Source: Bradyrhizobium sp. WD16
GTDB lineage: Bacteria > Pseudomonadota > Alphaproteobacteria > Rhizobiales > Xanthobacteraceae
DNA length: 64,000 bases
Assembly (NCBI RefSeq): GCF_024181725.1
Contig: NZ_CP028908.1
Location: 62,001-126,000 of the forward strand
Direction of reading: 5' to 3'
Position numbers and translations under genes: made by a program. How positions within the stretch are numbered: the stretch's first letter is position 1; every line of letters starts with the position of its first letter. This document shows positions 52,227 to 61,968 of this stretch, in pieces. The notes under the pieces were generated by a model. It made no database searches, was not told the DNA's origin, and worked only from the letters and a program-made list of their open reading frames with translations.

Positions 52227-52958
52227 ATGACCGAGCGCCAGCGCGCCGATCTGCTCCTGGTCGCGCGCGGCCTGTTCGACAGCCGGGCCCAGGCCCGCGC
52301 CGCGATCGAGGCAGGGATGGTCAGCGCCAACGGCCGCAAGATCGGAAAACCCTCCGAACTCCTGGCGCCCGACGCGGCCGTCATCGCGGCGGCGGCTCAT
52401 CCCTGGGCGTCGCGCGGCGGCGTCAAGCTCGACGGCGCGCTGGCACGCTACCCCCTGCCGGTCGCCGGCCACGCCTGCCTCGATGTCGGCGCCTCCACCG
52501 GCGGCTTCACCGACGTCCTGCTGGCGCACGGCGCCCGGCATGTTGATGCGGTGGATGTCGGCCACAGCCAGATGCACGAGCGGCTGCGGTCCGATCCGCG
52601 CGTCCGCGTGCTGGAGCACACGGACATCCGCAAGCTCGCGCCAGACAACCTGTCCGAACGGCCCGATATCGTCGTGATCGACGTCAGCTTCATCTCGCTC
52701 AAGCACGTACTGCCGGCGGCGCTCGGCTGCGCCGCGCGACCGACTTTCCTTTTGGCGCTGATCAAGCCGCAATTCGAGGCCGAGCGCCGGCATCTGAAGA
52801 AGGGTATCGTCCGCGACGCCGCAGTGCACGACCAGGTGTGCCGGGACATCGTGGCGCTGGCGCAGGCGCTCGGCTGCGGCGAGATCGAGGTATTTTCCTC
52901 CTCGATCACCGGTGGCGACGGCAACCGCGAGTTTTTTCTGGGAGCGCGCCGTGACTGA
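52227..52958 (+). CDS. tlyA: TlyA family rRNA (cytidine-2'-O)-methyltransferase
   Basis: A 243-aa SAM enzyme that methylates rRNA riboses. An N-terminal S4 domain ([20 protein letters not shown], residues 4-60) is followed by an FtsJ-type fold with SAM motif [20 protein letters not shown] and the catalytic Asp/Lys region [15 protein letters not shown]. It starts 9 bp after dxs and overlaps the next gene by 8 bp, so all three are one operon. Confidence 0.93.
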   Translation: MTERQRADLLLVARGLFDSRAQARAAIEAGMVSANGRKIGKPSELLAPDAAVIAAAAHPWASRGGVKLDGALARYPLPVAGHACLDVGASTGGFTDVLLAHGARHVDAVDVGHSQMHERLRSDPRVRVLEHTDIRKLAPDNLSERPDIVVIDVSFISLKHVLPAALGCAARPTFLLALIKPQFEAERRHLKKGIVRDAAVHDQVCRDIVALAQALGCGEIEVFSSSITGGDGNREFFLGARRD

Positions 52959-54189
52959 ACGCCTCGTCATCGACCATGTCGGTCACCGCGGCGACGGTGT
53001 CGCAATGATCGAGGAGCGCACCGTCTATGTGCCGGGCGCGCTCGCTGGCGAAGAGGTGGTGGTCGAAGCCATCCCCGGCCATCCCGAGCGGCTGCGCCTC
53101 GTCGTCGTGGAACGCGCCAGCACCGAGCGCATCGCCCCGTTCTGTCCCCATTTCGGCGCCTGCGGCGGCTGCGCCATCCAGCACTGGCAGATGGGGGCCT
53201 ATCGCGCCTGGAAGCGCGACATCGTCGTCACCGCGCTGCGCCAGGCCAGCATCGACTGCGCGGTCAACGAGCTGATCGACGCTCACGGCAGTGGCCGGCG
53301 CCGCATCACTGCCCATGCCCGTCGCGGCCGCGACGGCGTCTGGCGCTCCGGTTTTGCCGCCGCCGCGAGCCACGACATCGTCGCCATCGATCATTGCCCG
53401 GTGCTCGAGGGTGCGCTCAACGACGCCTTCGCCGCCGCCAACGCCATTGCGCAGGCGCTCGCCGCGGGCGGCAAGCCGCTCGACATCCAGGTCACCGCCA
53501 CGCTCAACGGTCTCGACATCGACATCCGCGGCTCCGGACCGCTGCCGCCCAATACGGCGCTGGCCCTGACGCGCCTCGCCACGACGCACCGCATCGCGCG
53601 GCTGACGCGCCACGGCGAACTCGTGGTGCAGCATGCCCCGCCACAGATCCGCATGGGCAAGGCCGTCGTGACGCTGCCGCCGGGCTCGTTCCTGCAGGCG
53701 ACGGACGCCGGCGAGGAGACGTTGGCGCGCCTCGTCGGCGAGGCGATCGGCAAGGCCCGGCACGTCATGGATCTGTTCTGCGGCGTCGGCCCCTTCGCGC
53801 TGCGCCTTGCCGAACGCGCCCGCGTCACCGCCTTCGACAGCGATGCCGGCGCGATCGCAGCGCTCGCAAAGGCGGCGGCGACCGTTCGCGGGCTCAAACC
53901 GATCACGGCAACCGCGCGCGACCTGTTCCGGCGCCCGCTGGTCGCGGCCGAACTACGCGAGGTCGACGCGGTGGTGTTTGATCCGCCGCGCCAGGGGGCG
54001 CAGACCCAGGCGAGCCAACTCGCGGCGAGCAAGGTGCCGCTTGTTATCGCGGTGTCATGCAATCCGGCGAGCTTCGCCCGCGATGCGCGCTTGCTGCTCG
54101 ACGGCGGCTATCGCTGCAACGGTGTCACCCCGGTCGACCAGTTCCGCCACAGTCCCCATGTCGAACTGGTCGCGCAGTTCGTGCGGTGA
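52951..54189 (+). CDS. Class I SAM-dependent RNA (uracil-5) methyltransferase (RlmD/TrmA type)
   Basis: A 412-aa protein starting at GTG 52951 after GGGAGCGCG, inside the end of tlyA. An N-terminal TRAM-like part ([20 protein letters not shown]) is followed by a 4Fe-4S cluster ([15 protein letters not shown], two of the usual four Cys spacing), a SAM motif [17 protein letters not shown], the FDPPRQGAQ motif and the nucleophile Cys in [14 protein letters not shown]. The target (23S rRNA U1939 or other) cannot be told from sequence. Confidence 0.92.
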   Translation: MTERLVIDHVGHRGDGVAMIEERTVYVPGALAGEEVVVEAIPGHPERLRLVVVERASTERIAPFCPHFGACGGCAIQHWQMGAYRAWKRDIVVTALRQASIDCAVNELIDAHGSGRRRITAHARRGRDGVWRSGFAAAASHDIVAIDHCPVLEGALNDAFAAANAIAQALAAGGKPLDIQVTATLNGLDIDIRGSGPLPPNTALALTRLATTHRIARLTRHGELVVQHAPPQIRMGKAVVTLPPGSFLQATDAGEETLARLVGEAIGKARHVMDLFCGVGPFALRLAERARVTAFDSDAGAIAALAKAAATVRGLKPITATARDLFRRPLVAAELREVDAVVFDPPRQGAQTQASQLAASKVPLVIAVSCNPASFARDARLLLDGGYRCNGVTPVDQFRHSPHVELVAQFVR

Positions 54190-54378
54190 CGCGCTGCCGA
54201 CGTTGCTGGCGGAGAGGGGGAAGGCGCCAACACAGCGAGCTGTCGTGCTCCAGGTTGCGCTGCCATGTGCCGGGTATCCCCTCTTTGTTGTAGTTCAGGA
54301 TGGAAGGCGGGGTGGCCGGGACAAGGCGGCCATTGACCGCAGAGTATCGGGGCGCCTTTGTAGAACCGAAACGCCCGC
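54190..54378. other. Short intergenic stretch
   Basis: About 190 bp between the RNA methylase stop and the convergent DUF1194 stop. I see no terminator with a T run and no gene here. Confidence 0.4.
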
Positions 54379-55221
54379 TCACCTCCCCCAGCGGTCCTGC
54401 CATATCCTCTCGCCGATCGAGCACAGCACTCGCGGCTCGCCGGCAGCCGCGGCCGGGACGACGCGCGGCGGCTCCGGCCTGAGCCCGGCGACCTCCTGCA
54501 CCAGCTTGGTGCGGATCGCCTCCTTGAAGGTCTCGCGGGTCTGGATTGGCACGACGAAGGAGCCGATGCCACCAGTCACGCAATCCTCGTAGTAGTAGTC
54601 GAGGTGATCGATATCCATGGTCGAATAGGTCGGCGCCTTGAGCATAATCGGCAGGCCGTTGATGGTGATGCCGCGAGCCAAAGCCGCGTCGCGTGCCTCC
54701 GTCACCGGCGGCCCCGAGTTGTTCGGCCCGTCGCCCGAGATGTCGATGACCCGGCGCAAGCCGCGATGACCGCTGTCATCGAACAGCGGCACGGCGAAGT
54801 TGATCGCCCCCGAGATCGAGGTGCGCGAGGCGCGGCGCAGCGGCGCGTTGTGGATCTCGGCAGAGAGCGCGTCCGCCGCTTCCGGACCGTCGACGACGCG
54901 CCAGGGCACGATAATCTTCTGATCGCCCGCGGCCGCCCATTCGAAATAGGTGACGACGATACGGCCGTTCGGCCCCTGCTTGAGGGCCTGGAGAAACTCC
55001 CTGGACGTGATCGCTTCCGCATAGCCCTCGCGCTGCAACGCGAGTTCGTCGATATCCATGGAGTAGGAGACGTCGACCGCGAGCACCAATTCGACGTCGA
55101 CCGCAGGCTGCGCCGTCTCCCCGGCGGCAAGCTTGCTCGTTGGTGCGGCGACGCTCGAGACGTCGGCGCTGGTCATCATGCCGATGGCGACAGCCGCGGC
55201 AATTGCGAGCCATTGGCGCAT
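54379..55221 (-). CDS. DUF1194 domain protein (VWA-like, exported)
   Basis: A 280-aa protein. The start at 55221 (MRQWLAIAAAVAIGMMTSAD) gives a signal peptide; the frame extends upstream but without one. The DUF1194 core is a VWA-like fold with metal-site DVSYSMDIDELALQREGYAE and ISGDGPNNSGPPVTEARDAA. Related proteins are secreted and of unknown function. It is convergent with the RNA methylase and divergent from the chemoreceptor. Confidence 0.85.
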   Translation of the reverse strand: MRQWLAIAAAVAIGMMTSADVSSVAAPTSKLAAGETAQPAVDVELVLAVDVSYSMDIDELALQREGYAEAITSREFLQALKQGPNGRIVVTYFEWAAAGDQKIIVPWRVVDGPEAADALSAEIHNAPLRRASRTSISGAINFAVPLFDDSGHRGLRRVIDISGDGPNNSGPPVTEARDAALARGITINGLPIMLKAPTYSTMDIDHLDYYYEDCVTGGIGSFVVPIQTRETFKEAIRTKLVQEVAGLRPEPPRVVPAAAAGEPRVLCSIGERIWQDRWGR

Positions 55222-55589
55222 GCGGCCCTCCGCTTCGACTACCCGGAGCGATGCTGGCACGAGCCCGCTCGATGCGCAAAGCAACAATATTGCGAACCGT
55301 CGGGACGCCGCCTGCCATCGCAGACAGCAGAATCTGCTTACTAAATTACCATTATACCAGTTTTTCCCGCTGATTTACTATGCATTTATAGAAAACGGTC
55401 ATGATTGCACGGCGAATGCTGGTGCGAACGTGCCTGGCCCCGAGTCGCCGATCCGGACCATCTGTCGGGGCGGCCCCGCCCGGTCGGCGTGCGGCCATTC
55501 GACTGGAACTTACTCTCGTGCAGCGCCGGTTGCGCTTCAGCTACCGACCTTCGAGCGTCGAAGAAGGCGCAAGCCAAGGAAGCATTTTC

Positions 55590-57272
55590 ATGTTTGCCAA
55601 TATGTCGATCCGCACCAAGATCATTGCCGCCCTCTCCTTGCTGTTCGTGGCGATGACCTTCATGGGCGTCTTCGCCTTCGTGCAGATGCGCGCCATCAAT
55701 GCCTCCGCGCAGGAAATCCAGACCAACTGGATGCCGAGCGTGCGTTGGCTGAGCGAATTGCGGATCCAGTCGGCCCGCTACCGCGCCATTCTGCGCGACC
55801 ACATGCTCATCACCGAGCCCAAGGCCAAAGCCTCGATCGACAAGAATCTCGAAGTCCGCGTTCGCGAGTTCGACAAGGCGGTGACCATGTATCTGCCGCT
55901 GATCAGTTCGCCGGAGGAACGCGCGCAGTTCGACGAACTGCGCAAGCTGTGGGCGCAGTACCGCCAGGCGGCCGACGAAGTCATCGCGCTGTCCACCAAG
56001 GGCGACTTCGCCCAGGCGGTGATCGTGAACACCGACAAGGCGACGCCGCCCGGCCGCGCCATGGACGACGTGCTGTCCAAGCTGGTAGCGCTGAATGACA
56101 AGGGCGCGGAAGTCGCCGGCGCCAAGGCCAATTCCGACTACGCCTTGGCCATCGCCGTACTGCTCGGCACGCTCGCCGCCGCCATTGCGCTCAGCCTCGG
56201 CGCGGCCATCTATCTGGTGAGCGATATCGGCCGCGGCATCGATTCCGTGATCAAGCCGATGCGCGCGCTGGCCGGCGGCGATCTCACCGCCGAGGTGCCG
56301 CAGCAGGGCGGACACACCGAGATCGGCCAGATCGCCGGAAATCTGCAGGTCTTCAAGGAAGCGCTCATCGCCAAGCAGGCAGCGGATACCGCCGCAGCCG
56401 CGGACGCGGCGCACAAGGTCGCCCGCGCCCAGAAGGTCGACCAGCTCACCCGCAACTTCGAGTCCATGATCGGCGAGATGGTCCAGTCGCTGTCATCGTC
56501 GTCGACCGAGTTGGAAGCCTCCGCCGCGACCCTGACGCAGACCTCGGAAGTCACCCAACGACTTTCCGGCTCGGCCGCCTCCGCCTCGCAGGAAGTGTCG
56601 GAGAACGTCCAGTCGGTGGCCGGCGCCACCGAAGAGATCACCTCTTCGGTGCGAGAGATCAGCCGGCAGGTGCAGGAGGCAAGCCGCGTCGCCGGCGAGG
56701 CCGTGCGCCAGGCCGAGCAGACCGACGGCAGCATCGCCGCGCTATCCCAGGCGGCGTCGCGGATCGGTGACGTGATTCGGCTAATCACCGCCGTGGCCGA
56801 ACAGACCAACTTGCTGGCGCTGAACGCCACCATCGAGGCGGCCCGGGCGGGCGAGGCCGGTCGCGGCTTCGCGGTGGTCGCAAGCGAGGTCAAGGCGCTG
56901 GCGACGCAGACCGCCAAGGCCACCGACGAGATTACCGCGCAGATCGCCGGGATGCAGTCGGCCACTGAACAGTCGGTGAGCAACATCAAGGAGATCGGTC
57001 ACACCATCTCGCTGATCTCGGAAATCTCCTCGGCGATCGCCGCCGCGGTCGAAGAGCAGGGCGCAGCCACCCAGGAAATCGCGCGCAATGTGCAGAATTC
57101 GGCTCATCTGAGCATGCGCGTCGCCAATGACGTCACCGAAGTCAGCCGCGGCACCGGCGAGACCGGCGCCGCCTCCGGCGAAGTGCTCACGGCAGCGAAA
57201 TCGCTATCGGTGGAAAGCACGCGGCTCAAAACCGAAGTGCAGAAATTCCTTGACGCGGTCCGGGCCGCGTAA
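55590..57272 (+). CDS. Methyl-accepting chemotaxis protein
   Basis: A 560-aa chemoreceptor. TM1 spans 9-30, a four-helix-bundle sensor (about 32-182) lies in the periplasm, TM2 spans 184-210, then HAMP, and a long coiled coil with the hairpin tip [20 protein letters not shown] then [17 protein letters not shown] at 398-434. There is no C-terminal CheR-binding pentapeptide. The start at 55590 ([12 protein letters not shown]) follows AAGGAAG; an upstream reading from 55401 adds 63 non-family residues. Ligand unknown. Confidence 0.93.
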   Translation: MFANMSIRTKIIAALSLLFVAMTFMGVFAFVQMRAINASAQEIQTNWMPSVRWLSELRIQSARYRAILRDHMLITEPKAKASIDKNLEVRVREFDKAVTMYLPLISSPEERAQFDELRKLWAQYRQAADEVIALSTKGDFAQAVIVNTDKATPPGRAMDDVLSKLVALNDKGAEVAGAKANSDYALAIAVLLGTLAAAIALSLGAAIYLVSDIGRGIDSVIKPMRALAGGDLTAEVPQQGGHTEIGQIAGNLQVFKEALIAKQAADTAAAADAAHKVARAQKVDQLTRNFESMIGEMVQSLSSSSTELEASAATLTQTSEVTQRLSGSAASASQEVSENVQSVAGATEEITSSVREISRQVQEASRVAGEAVRQAEQTDGSIAALSQAASRIGDVIRLITAVAEQTNLLALNATIEAARAGEAGRGFAVVASEVKALATQTAKATDEITAQIAGMQSATEQSVSNIKEIGHTISLISEISSAIAAAVEEQGAATQEIARNVQNSAHLSMRVANDVTEVSRGTGETGAASGEVLTAAKSLSVESTRLKTEVQKFLDAVRAA

Positions 57273-57296
57273 GCCCGTCTTCTCCCCCAGGAATCC

Positions 57297-57330
57297 AAAA
57301 GGGCGCCGCGAGGCGCCCTTTGTTTTTTGT
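57297..57330 (+). terminator. Rho-independent terminator of the chemoreceptor gene
   Basis: AAAGGGCGCC-GCG-AGGCGCCCTTT followed by GTTTTTTG. It is oriented for the plus strand, 25 bp after the stop. Confidence 0.88.
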
Positions 57331-57371
57331 CGAGATTAGTGGCCCGTCAGATACCCGCGCCTGCAGACAGA

Positions 57372-58457
57372 TCAGCCCACCTGGCCGCGATGGCGCAGGA
57401 AATGGTCGGCGATCACGCAGGCGACCATGGCCTCACCGACCGGCACCGCACGAATGCCGACGCAAGGATCGTGACGGCCCTTGGTGAGGATGTCGGTGTC
57501 GTGGCCCTTGCGGTCGACGGTGCGGCGCGGCGTCAGGATTGACGAGGTCGGCTTGACCGCGAAGCGCGCGACGACCGCCTGGCCGGTGGAAATGCCACCA
57601 AGGATGCCGCCGGCGCGGTTGGAGGTGAAGACCGGGCCGTGATTGCCCATCCTCATCTCATCGGCATTCTCCTCGCCGGTGAGTTCGGCGGCACCGAAGC
57701 CGGCGCCGATCTCGACGCCCTTAACCGCATTGATGCTCATCAGCGCGGCGGCAAGATCGCTGTCGAGCTTGCCATAGATCGGCGCGCCGAGCCCCGCCGG
57801 CACGCCATCGGCGACCACTTCCAGCACCGCGCCAATGGAGGAGCCATTCTTGCGGATGCCGTCGAGGTAATCGGCGAAGCGCGCCGCCGCCTCCTGGTCA
57901 GGACAGAAGAATGGGTTGCGGTCGACCTCGTCCCAATCCCATTTGGCGCGGTCGATCTTGTGCGGTCCGATCTGAACCAGCGCGCCGCGCACCTTCAGAC
58001 CCGGCACGACCTTGCGGGCCACGGCACCGGCGGCGACCCGCGTCGCGGTCTCGCGCGCCGAGGAACGGCCGCCGCCGCGATAATCGCGGATGCCGTACTT
58101 CGCCTCGTAGGTGAAGTCGGCGTGGCCAGGGCGGAATTTGTCCTTGATGTCGGAATAGTCCTTGGAGCGCTGGTCGGTATTCTCGATCAGCAGCGCGATC
58201 GGCGTGCCGGTGGTGACCTGAAGGCCGTTCGCTTCGTCGACCATCACCCCGGACAGGATCTTGACCACGTCCGCTTCCTGGCGCTGGGTGGTAAAGCGCG
58301 ACTGGCCGGGCCGGCGGCGGTCGAGATCGCGCTGGATCTCCTCGACGGTGAGCGGCAGCCGCGGCGGGCAACCGTCGACGACGCAGCCGATCGCCGGCCC
58401 GTGGCTCTCGCCGAAGGTCGTCACTCTGAAGAGATGGCCGAAGGTGTTGAACGACAT
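57372..58457 (-). CDS. aroC: Chorismate synthase
   Basis: A 361-aa enzyme that makes chorismate from EPSP with reduced FMN, the last step of the shikimate pathway. ATG 58457 gives [20 protein letters not shown]. Signatures: [53 protein letters not shown] and [14 protein letters not shown]. The gene is followed on the same strand (lower coordinates) by no other gene; upstream are PGAM and fabI. Confidence 0.97.
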   Translation of the reverse strand: MSFNTFGHLFRVTTFGESHGPAIGCVVDGCPPRLPLTVEEIQRDLDRRRPGQSRFTTQRQEADVVKILSGVMVDEANGLQVTTGTPIALLIENTDQRSKDYSDIKDKFRPGHADFTYEAKYGIRDYRGGGRSSARETATRVAAGAVARKVVPGLKVRGALVQIGPHKIDRAKWDWDEVDRNPFFCPDQEAAARFADYLDGIRKNGSSIGAVLEVVADGVPAGLGAPIYGKLDSDLAAALMSINAVKGVEIGAGFGAAELTGEENADEMRMGNHGPVFTSNRAGGILGGISTGQAVVARFAVKPTSSILTPRRTVDRKGHDTDILTKGRHDPCVGIRAVPVGEAMVACVIADHFLRHRGQVG

Positions 58458-58555
58458 CGCAAACCGCCAGAACCTGAGAGGTGTGTCGTAACGCGCAAGG
58501 CCCTGACGGGTCAATTCGCATCATCGAGAGCCAACGCCCGCCCAAGGCACCGACA

Positions 58556-58630
58556 CTGGCACCCCGTTTCCGAAGTTCGTGAGCCAGTTGCGGCACCTTC
58601 CGGACACGAACTTCGGAAAGCGGGCACTAG
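58556..58630 (+). repeat. Single F module
   Basis: GTTTCCGAAGTTCGTG, loop AGCCAGTTGCGGCACCTTCC, then CACGAACTTCGGAAAG. Left end CTGG, right end CTAG (58627-58630). The latter gives the TAG stop of the PGAM gene on the minus strand. Confidence 0.88.
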
Positions 58631-59226
58631 CCGTGCCTGCTCCAGGTGCCGCCGGCAAAGAGATAGACAACGCCCTGCTCGATGAAGAGGTCGACCGCGG
58701 CGCGAGGCTCGATCAGCCCGAGCTCGACCATCACCGCCCGCATGGTACCACCATGGGCGACCACCACGGTGTCGCCGGTCAGCGTTGCCAGCCAGCCGCG
58801 AACCCGTTTGGTGAGATCGGCGTAGCTTTCGCCGCCAGGGGGCGCCACGCTCCACTTGTCACGTTCGCGCGCTGCGAAGATCTCGGGTGAGATCGCCCGC
58901 GCCTCGGTCAGCGTCGAACCCTCCCAGTCGCCATAGGCGACCTCGCGCAAGCGATCATCGAGGCCGTAATCGCCGGGGGCGAGGTCAAGGCCGCCGCGCA
59001 GAAGTTCCATGGTCTGGCGCGCCCGGCCGAGCGGGCTGGCGACGAAAGGCAGGCGCTGCGCCTGGAGCTGCCGCTTGGTCAGCAGGTCGCGCAGAACGAG
59101 CGCCGCCGCCAGCGCCTGCTGCCGGCCGCGCTCGTTGAGCGGAATGTCGCGGTGCCCCTGCAGGCGGCCGGCCGCGTTCCATTCGGTCTGGCCGTGACGG
59201 ACGTAATAGATCACCGGCACCGCCAT
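58627..59226 (-). CDS. Histidine phosphatase family (PGAM-like) protein
   Basis: A 199-aa phosphatase or mutase. The catalytic His lies in VIYYVRHGQTEWNAAGRLQG, the second motif in ASPLGRARQTMEL, the Glu in VAYGDWEGSTLTEA and the second His in VVVAHGGTMRAVMVEL. It overlaps no neighbour but is adjacent to fabI in the same direction (8 bp). The stop lies in the CTAG of an F module. Confidence 0.92.
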   Translation of the reverse strand: MAVPVIYYVRHGQTEWNAAGRLQGHRDIPLNERGRQQALAAALVLRDLLTKRQLQAQRLPFVASPLGRARQTMELLRGGLDLAPGDYGLDDRLREVAYGDWEGSTLTEARAISPEIFAARERDKWSVAPPGGESYADLTKRVRGWLATLTGDTVVVAHGGTMRAVMVELGLIEPRAAVDLFIEQGVVYLFAGGTWSRHG

Positions 59227-59234
59227 GGCACGCC

Positions 59235-60053
59235 TCAGTCGCCGCCGAGGGCGATGTCCGGCGCGTCGGGATGCTTCATGCCGACCACGTGATAGCCGCT
59301 GTCGACATGATGGACCTCGCCGGTGACGCCGCGCGAAAGGTCGGAGAGCAGGTAGAGTGCGCTATCGCCGACCTCGTCGATGGTCACGTTTCGACGCAGC
59401 GGCGCATTGGCCTCTGTCCATTTCAGCATCTGGCGCAGATCGCTGATGCCCGAGGCGGCCAGCGTCTTGATGACGCCGGCGGAAATCGCATTGACGCGAA
59501 TGCTCTTGCCGCCGAGATCGGCGGCTAGATAGCGCACCGAGGCTTCGAGCGCGGCCTTGGCGACACCCATGACATTGTAGCGCGGCATCCACTTCTCGGC
59601 ACCGTAGTAGGTCAGCGTCACGATCGAGCCGCCATCGGTCATCAAGTGCTCGGCACGCTGGGCGATGGCGGTCAGCGAAAAGCAGCTGATCATCATGGTC
59701 TTGCTGAAATTGTCCGCCGTGGTGTCGACGTAACGGCCGTCGAGCTGGTCCTTGTCCGAGAAGGCGATGGCATGGACGATGAAATCGAGCCTGCCCCACG
59801 CCTCCTTGACCGCGGCGAACACAGCATCGATCGAGGCCTCGTCGGTAACATCGCAATGGCCAAACAGCGTGGCGCCGAGTTCGGTCGCGAGCGGCTCGAC
59901 GCGTTTCTTCAGCGCCTCGCCCTGCCAGGTCAGGCCCACTTCGGCTCCGGCGTTGCGGCAGGCCCGCGCGATCCCGTAGGCGATCGAGCGGTTGTTCGCC
60001 ACCCCGAGGACGATACCCCGCTTTCCCTTCATCAGCCCGGCATAGTCAGCCAT
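59235..60053 (-). CDS. fabI: Enoyl-[acyl-carrier-protein] reductase (NADH)
   Basis: A 272-aa SDR-fold enzyme that completes fatty-acid elongation. Start MADYAGLMKGKRGIVLGVAN at 60053. NAD motif GVANNRSIAYGIA; catalytic Tyr-x6-Lys in YNVMGVAKAALEAS with an earlier Tyr in TYYGAEK, as in FabI rather than ordinary FabG. The triclosan/NAD-site region IVHAIAFSDKDQLDG is intact. Confidence 0.95.
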   Translation of the reverse strand: MADYAGLMKGKRGIVLGVANNRSIAYGIARACRNAGAEVGLTWQGEALKKRVEPLATELGATLFGHCDVTDEASIDAVFAAVKEAWGRLDFIVHAIAFSDKDQLDGRYVDTTADNFSKTMMISCFSLTAIAQRAEHLMTDGGSIVTLTYYGAEKWMPRYNVMGVAKAALEASVRYLAADLGGKSIRVNAISAGVIKTLAASGISDLRQMLKWTEANAPLRRNVTIDEVGDSALYLLSDLSRGVTGEVHHVDSGYHVVGMKHPDAPDIALGGD

Positions 60054-60167
60054 TGCACTCGAACTCCCGACCGGTTTGCAAAATGGGCCCCTCCATGGCA
60101 CAGCCGCCCCCCTGCTTCAAGCGCGACAGGCTGCGGAATAGACAGGGATTTCCGGTGTTTTCACACT

Positions 60168-60447
60168 GGAGCCCTCTCCGCTCCGATGGCATCGGAGCGG
60201 AGGCTCTAGTGTGGCGTCTCGCAATTGCCTACCGCCTTTGCGGCAAGCCTCTCGTAGGCAATTGCGAGACATAAGCCACACTAGCTTTTTGATTTTGCTA
60301 GTGTCCTGATGTCTCCGAATTACCGTGCGAGGGTGAGGCAAACGAAGCGGTAATTCGGAGACAGGACACTAGTGTGGCGTCTCGCAATTGCCTACCGCCT
60401 TCGCGGCAACCCTCTCGTAGGCAATTGCGAGACATAAGCCACACTAG
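60168..60447 (+). repeat. CTAG mosaic array 8 (left part): G-A-linker-D-A
   Basis: G (60168-60206), A (60206-60284), linker CTTTTTGATTTTG (60285-60297), D (60298-60372), A (60369-60447). The array continues beyond the IS3 element at 61714: the next base C plus ACTTTGATTTTG there make a normal linker. Confidence 0.92.
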
Positions 60448-60476
60448 CTGATCTTCCCCCGAAAAAATGGACAGGG

Positions 60477-61337
60477 TTAAGCAGCTTTTAGTTCCATCGC
60501 GATCGGGCTGATGTAGCCGATGGCCGAATGGCGACGGATACGATTATAGAAGCCCTCGATATAGGCAAAGATATCCCGTCTGGCTTCCTCGCGTGTCGCA
60601 TAGTGGCGGTGATGGACGAGCTCGGTTTTGAGCGTGTGGAAGAAGCTCTCCATCGGAGCGTTGTCGTAGCAGTTGCCCTTGCGGCTCATCGAGGCTCTGA
60701 GTCCGGCGGACTGGATCATCTTTCGGTAATCGGCCGAGGCATATTGAACGCCGCGATCGGAATGGTGGATCAGGCCTGGACCAGGCCGCTGCACCGCGAT
60801 GGCCATCTTCAATGCGGCCAACGGCAGGTCGGTGCGTAGATGATCCTCCATCGCCCAGCCGACGATTTTGCGGCTGTAGAGATCCATAACGGTGGCCAGA
60901 TAGAGCCAGCCCTGATCGGTCTCTACATAGGTGATGTCGGCCAGCCAAATCCGGTTCGGCGCGGCGGCGATGAAGTTGCGGTCGAGCAGATTTGGAGCGA
61001 TCGGGAGATCGTGCCGGCTGTCGGTGGTCCGCACCCGGCGCGGCCGCGCCATAATGGCCCTGATCCCGTGATGGCGCATCAATCGCTCGATACGGCCACG
61101 GCTCGCCCCATGGCCCTGAGCCTTCAGTTCTTCATGGATGCGCGGGCTGCCGTAGCGTCCGTGGTTGTCGCGATGGACCTGTTGGATGTCGTCCAGGAGC
61201 TCACGATTGGCAGCGGTCCGCCGGCTCGGCGGGCGCGAGCGCCAAGCATAATAGCCGGCCGGCGATACCTCGAGCACGTCGCACATGAGTCTTACCGGAT
61301 AGTCGGCGCGGCGATCTTCGATGAAGCGAAATCTCAT
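60477..61337 (-). CDS. IS3-family transposase OrfB (DDE)
   Basis: A 286-aa catalytic unit: HTH_21 start (MRFRFIEDRRADYPVRLMCD), then an rve core with WLADITYVETDQG (first Asp), HHSDRGVQYASADYRKM (second Asp) and NAPMESFFHTLKTELV (Glu). Its ATG overlaps the OrfA stop by 4 bp. A run of six As then G just before (61367-61373) allows -1 frameshifting to make OrfAB. Confidence 0.95.
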   Translation of the reverse strand: MRFRFIEDRRADYPVRLMCDVLEVSPAGYYAWRSRPPSRRTAANRELLDDIQQVHRDNHGRYGSPRIHEELKAQGHGASRGRIERLMRHHGIRAIMARPRRVRTTDSRHDLPIAPNLLDRNFIAAAPNRIWLADITYVETDQGWLYLATVMDLYSRKIVGWAMEDHLRTDLPLAALKMAIAVQRPGPGLIHHSDRGVQYASADYRKMIQSAGLRASMSRKGNCYDNAPMESFFHTLKTELVHHRHYATREEARRDIFAYIEGFYNRIRRHSAIGYISPIAMELKAA

Positions 61338-61654
61338 TTCGGAACTCCAGCAAAGATCGCGATCGACTTTTTTAAAATGTCACGCTCCATGCGCAGCCGC
61401 TCGTTCTCTCGCTGCAAACGGGCGATCTCTGCCGCGTGATCCGCCGACGGCAGCGTCGCCTGCGTTGTGGGGCGCCGCGCCGCCGCCGTCGGTTCTCGCC
61501 CAGCCCCACGAAGTTCAACCCAGCGCCGCAACACGGAATCGCGCAGGCCAAGTTCCTTGGCCACCGACCCGATCGAGCGGCCGCTCGAAGCAACCAGATC
61601 GACCGCTTGCCGCTTGTAGTCGTCCGTAAACGACCGACGTTGACGTGTTTCCAT
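61334..61654 (-). CDS. IS3-family transposase OrfA
   Basis: A 106-aa HTH protein: METRQRRSFTDDYKRQAVDL, then SIGSVAKELGLRDSVLRRWV (recognition helix) and a leucine-zipper end NERLRMERDILKKSIAIF. It binds the element ends and fuses with OrfB by frameshifting. Intact. Confidence 0.94.
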   Translation of the reverse strand: METRQRRSFTDDYKRQAVDLVASSGRSIGSVAKELGLRDSVLRRWVELRGAGREPTAAARRPTTQATLPSADHAAEIARLQRENERLRMERDILKKSIAIFAGVPK

Positions 61655-61713
61655 CCGACACCTCCTGGCTCTCTGAGCCTACTACAGGTGTCCATCAATT
61701 CGGAGGAGGTTCA

Positions 61714-61939
61714 AGCACTTTGATTTTGCTAGTGTCCCTATGTCTCCGAATGACCGTGCGAGCGTGAGGCAAACGAAGCGGTAATTCGGAGACGGGACAC
61801 TAGGTTTTTGTTTTGACGCGTTTTCCTCGCGCGAACCGGTATCCACTTCGCGGGAAACGCTCTAGTGCCCTTTGCTTTCCGAAGTTCGTGTCCGGAAGAT
61901 GCCGCAACTGACTCACGAACTTCGGAAACAGGGTACCAG
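61714..61939 (+). repeat. CTAG mosaic array 8 (right part): linker-D-C-F
   Basis: Linker remainder (61714-61728), D (61729-61803), C in reverse orientation (61800-61865, AAACCTAG side first), F (61862-61939, arms TTTCCGAAGTTCGTG / CACGAACTTCGGAAA). The last end is CCAG in place of CTAG. With the left part and the IS3 removed, the array was G-A-D-A-D-C-F. Confidence 0.9.
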
Positions 61940-61968
61940 GTTGGTGAGCGAGTATCCGCAGGACCGCC

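Larger units (their letters stand above)
60449..61713 (-). mobile_element. IS3-family insertion sequence
   Basis: The left end TGATCTTCCCCCGAAAAAAT then GGACAG and the right end (complement of ATTCGGAGGAGGTTCA) are inverted repeats of about 26 bp with around 20 matches. A 3-bp duplication AGC flanks it (60446-60448, 61714-61716). It contains overlapping OrfA and OrfB. It sits inside a repeat linker. Confidence 0.9.
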
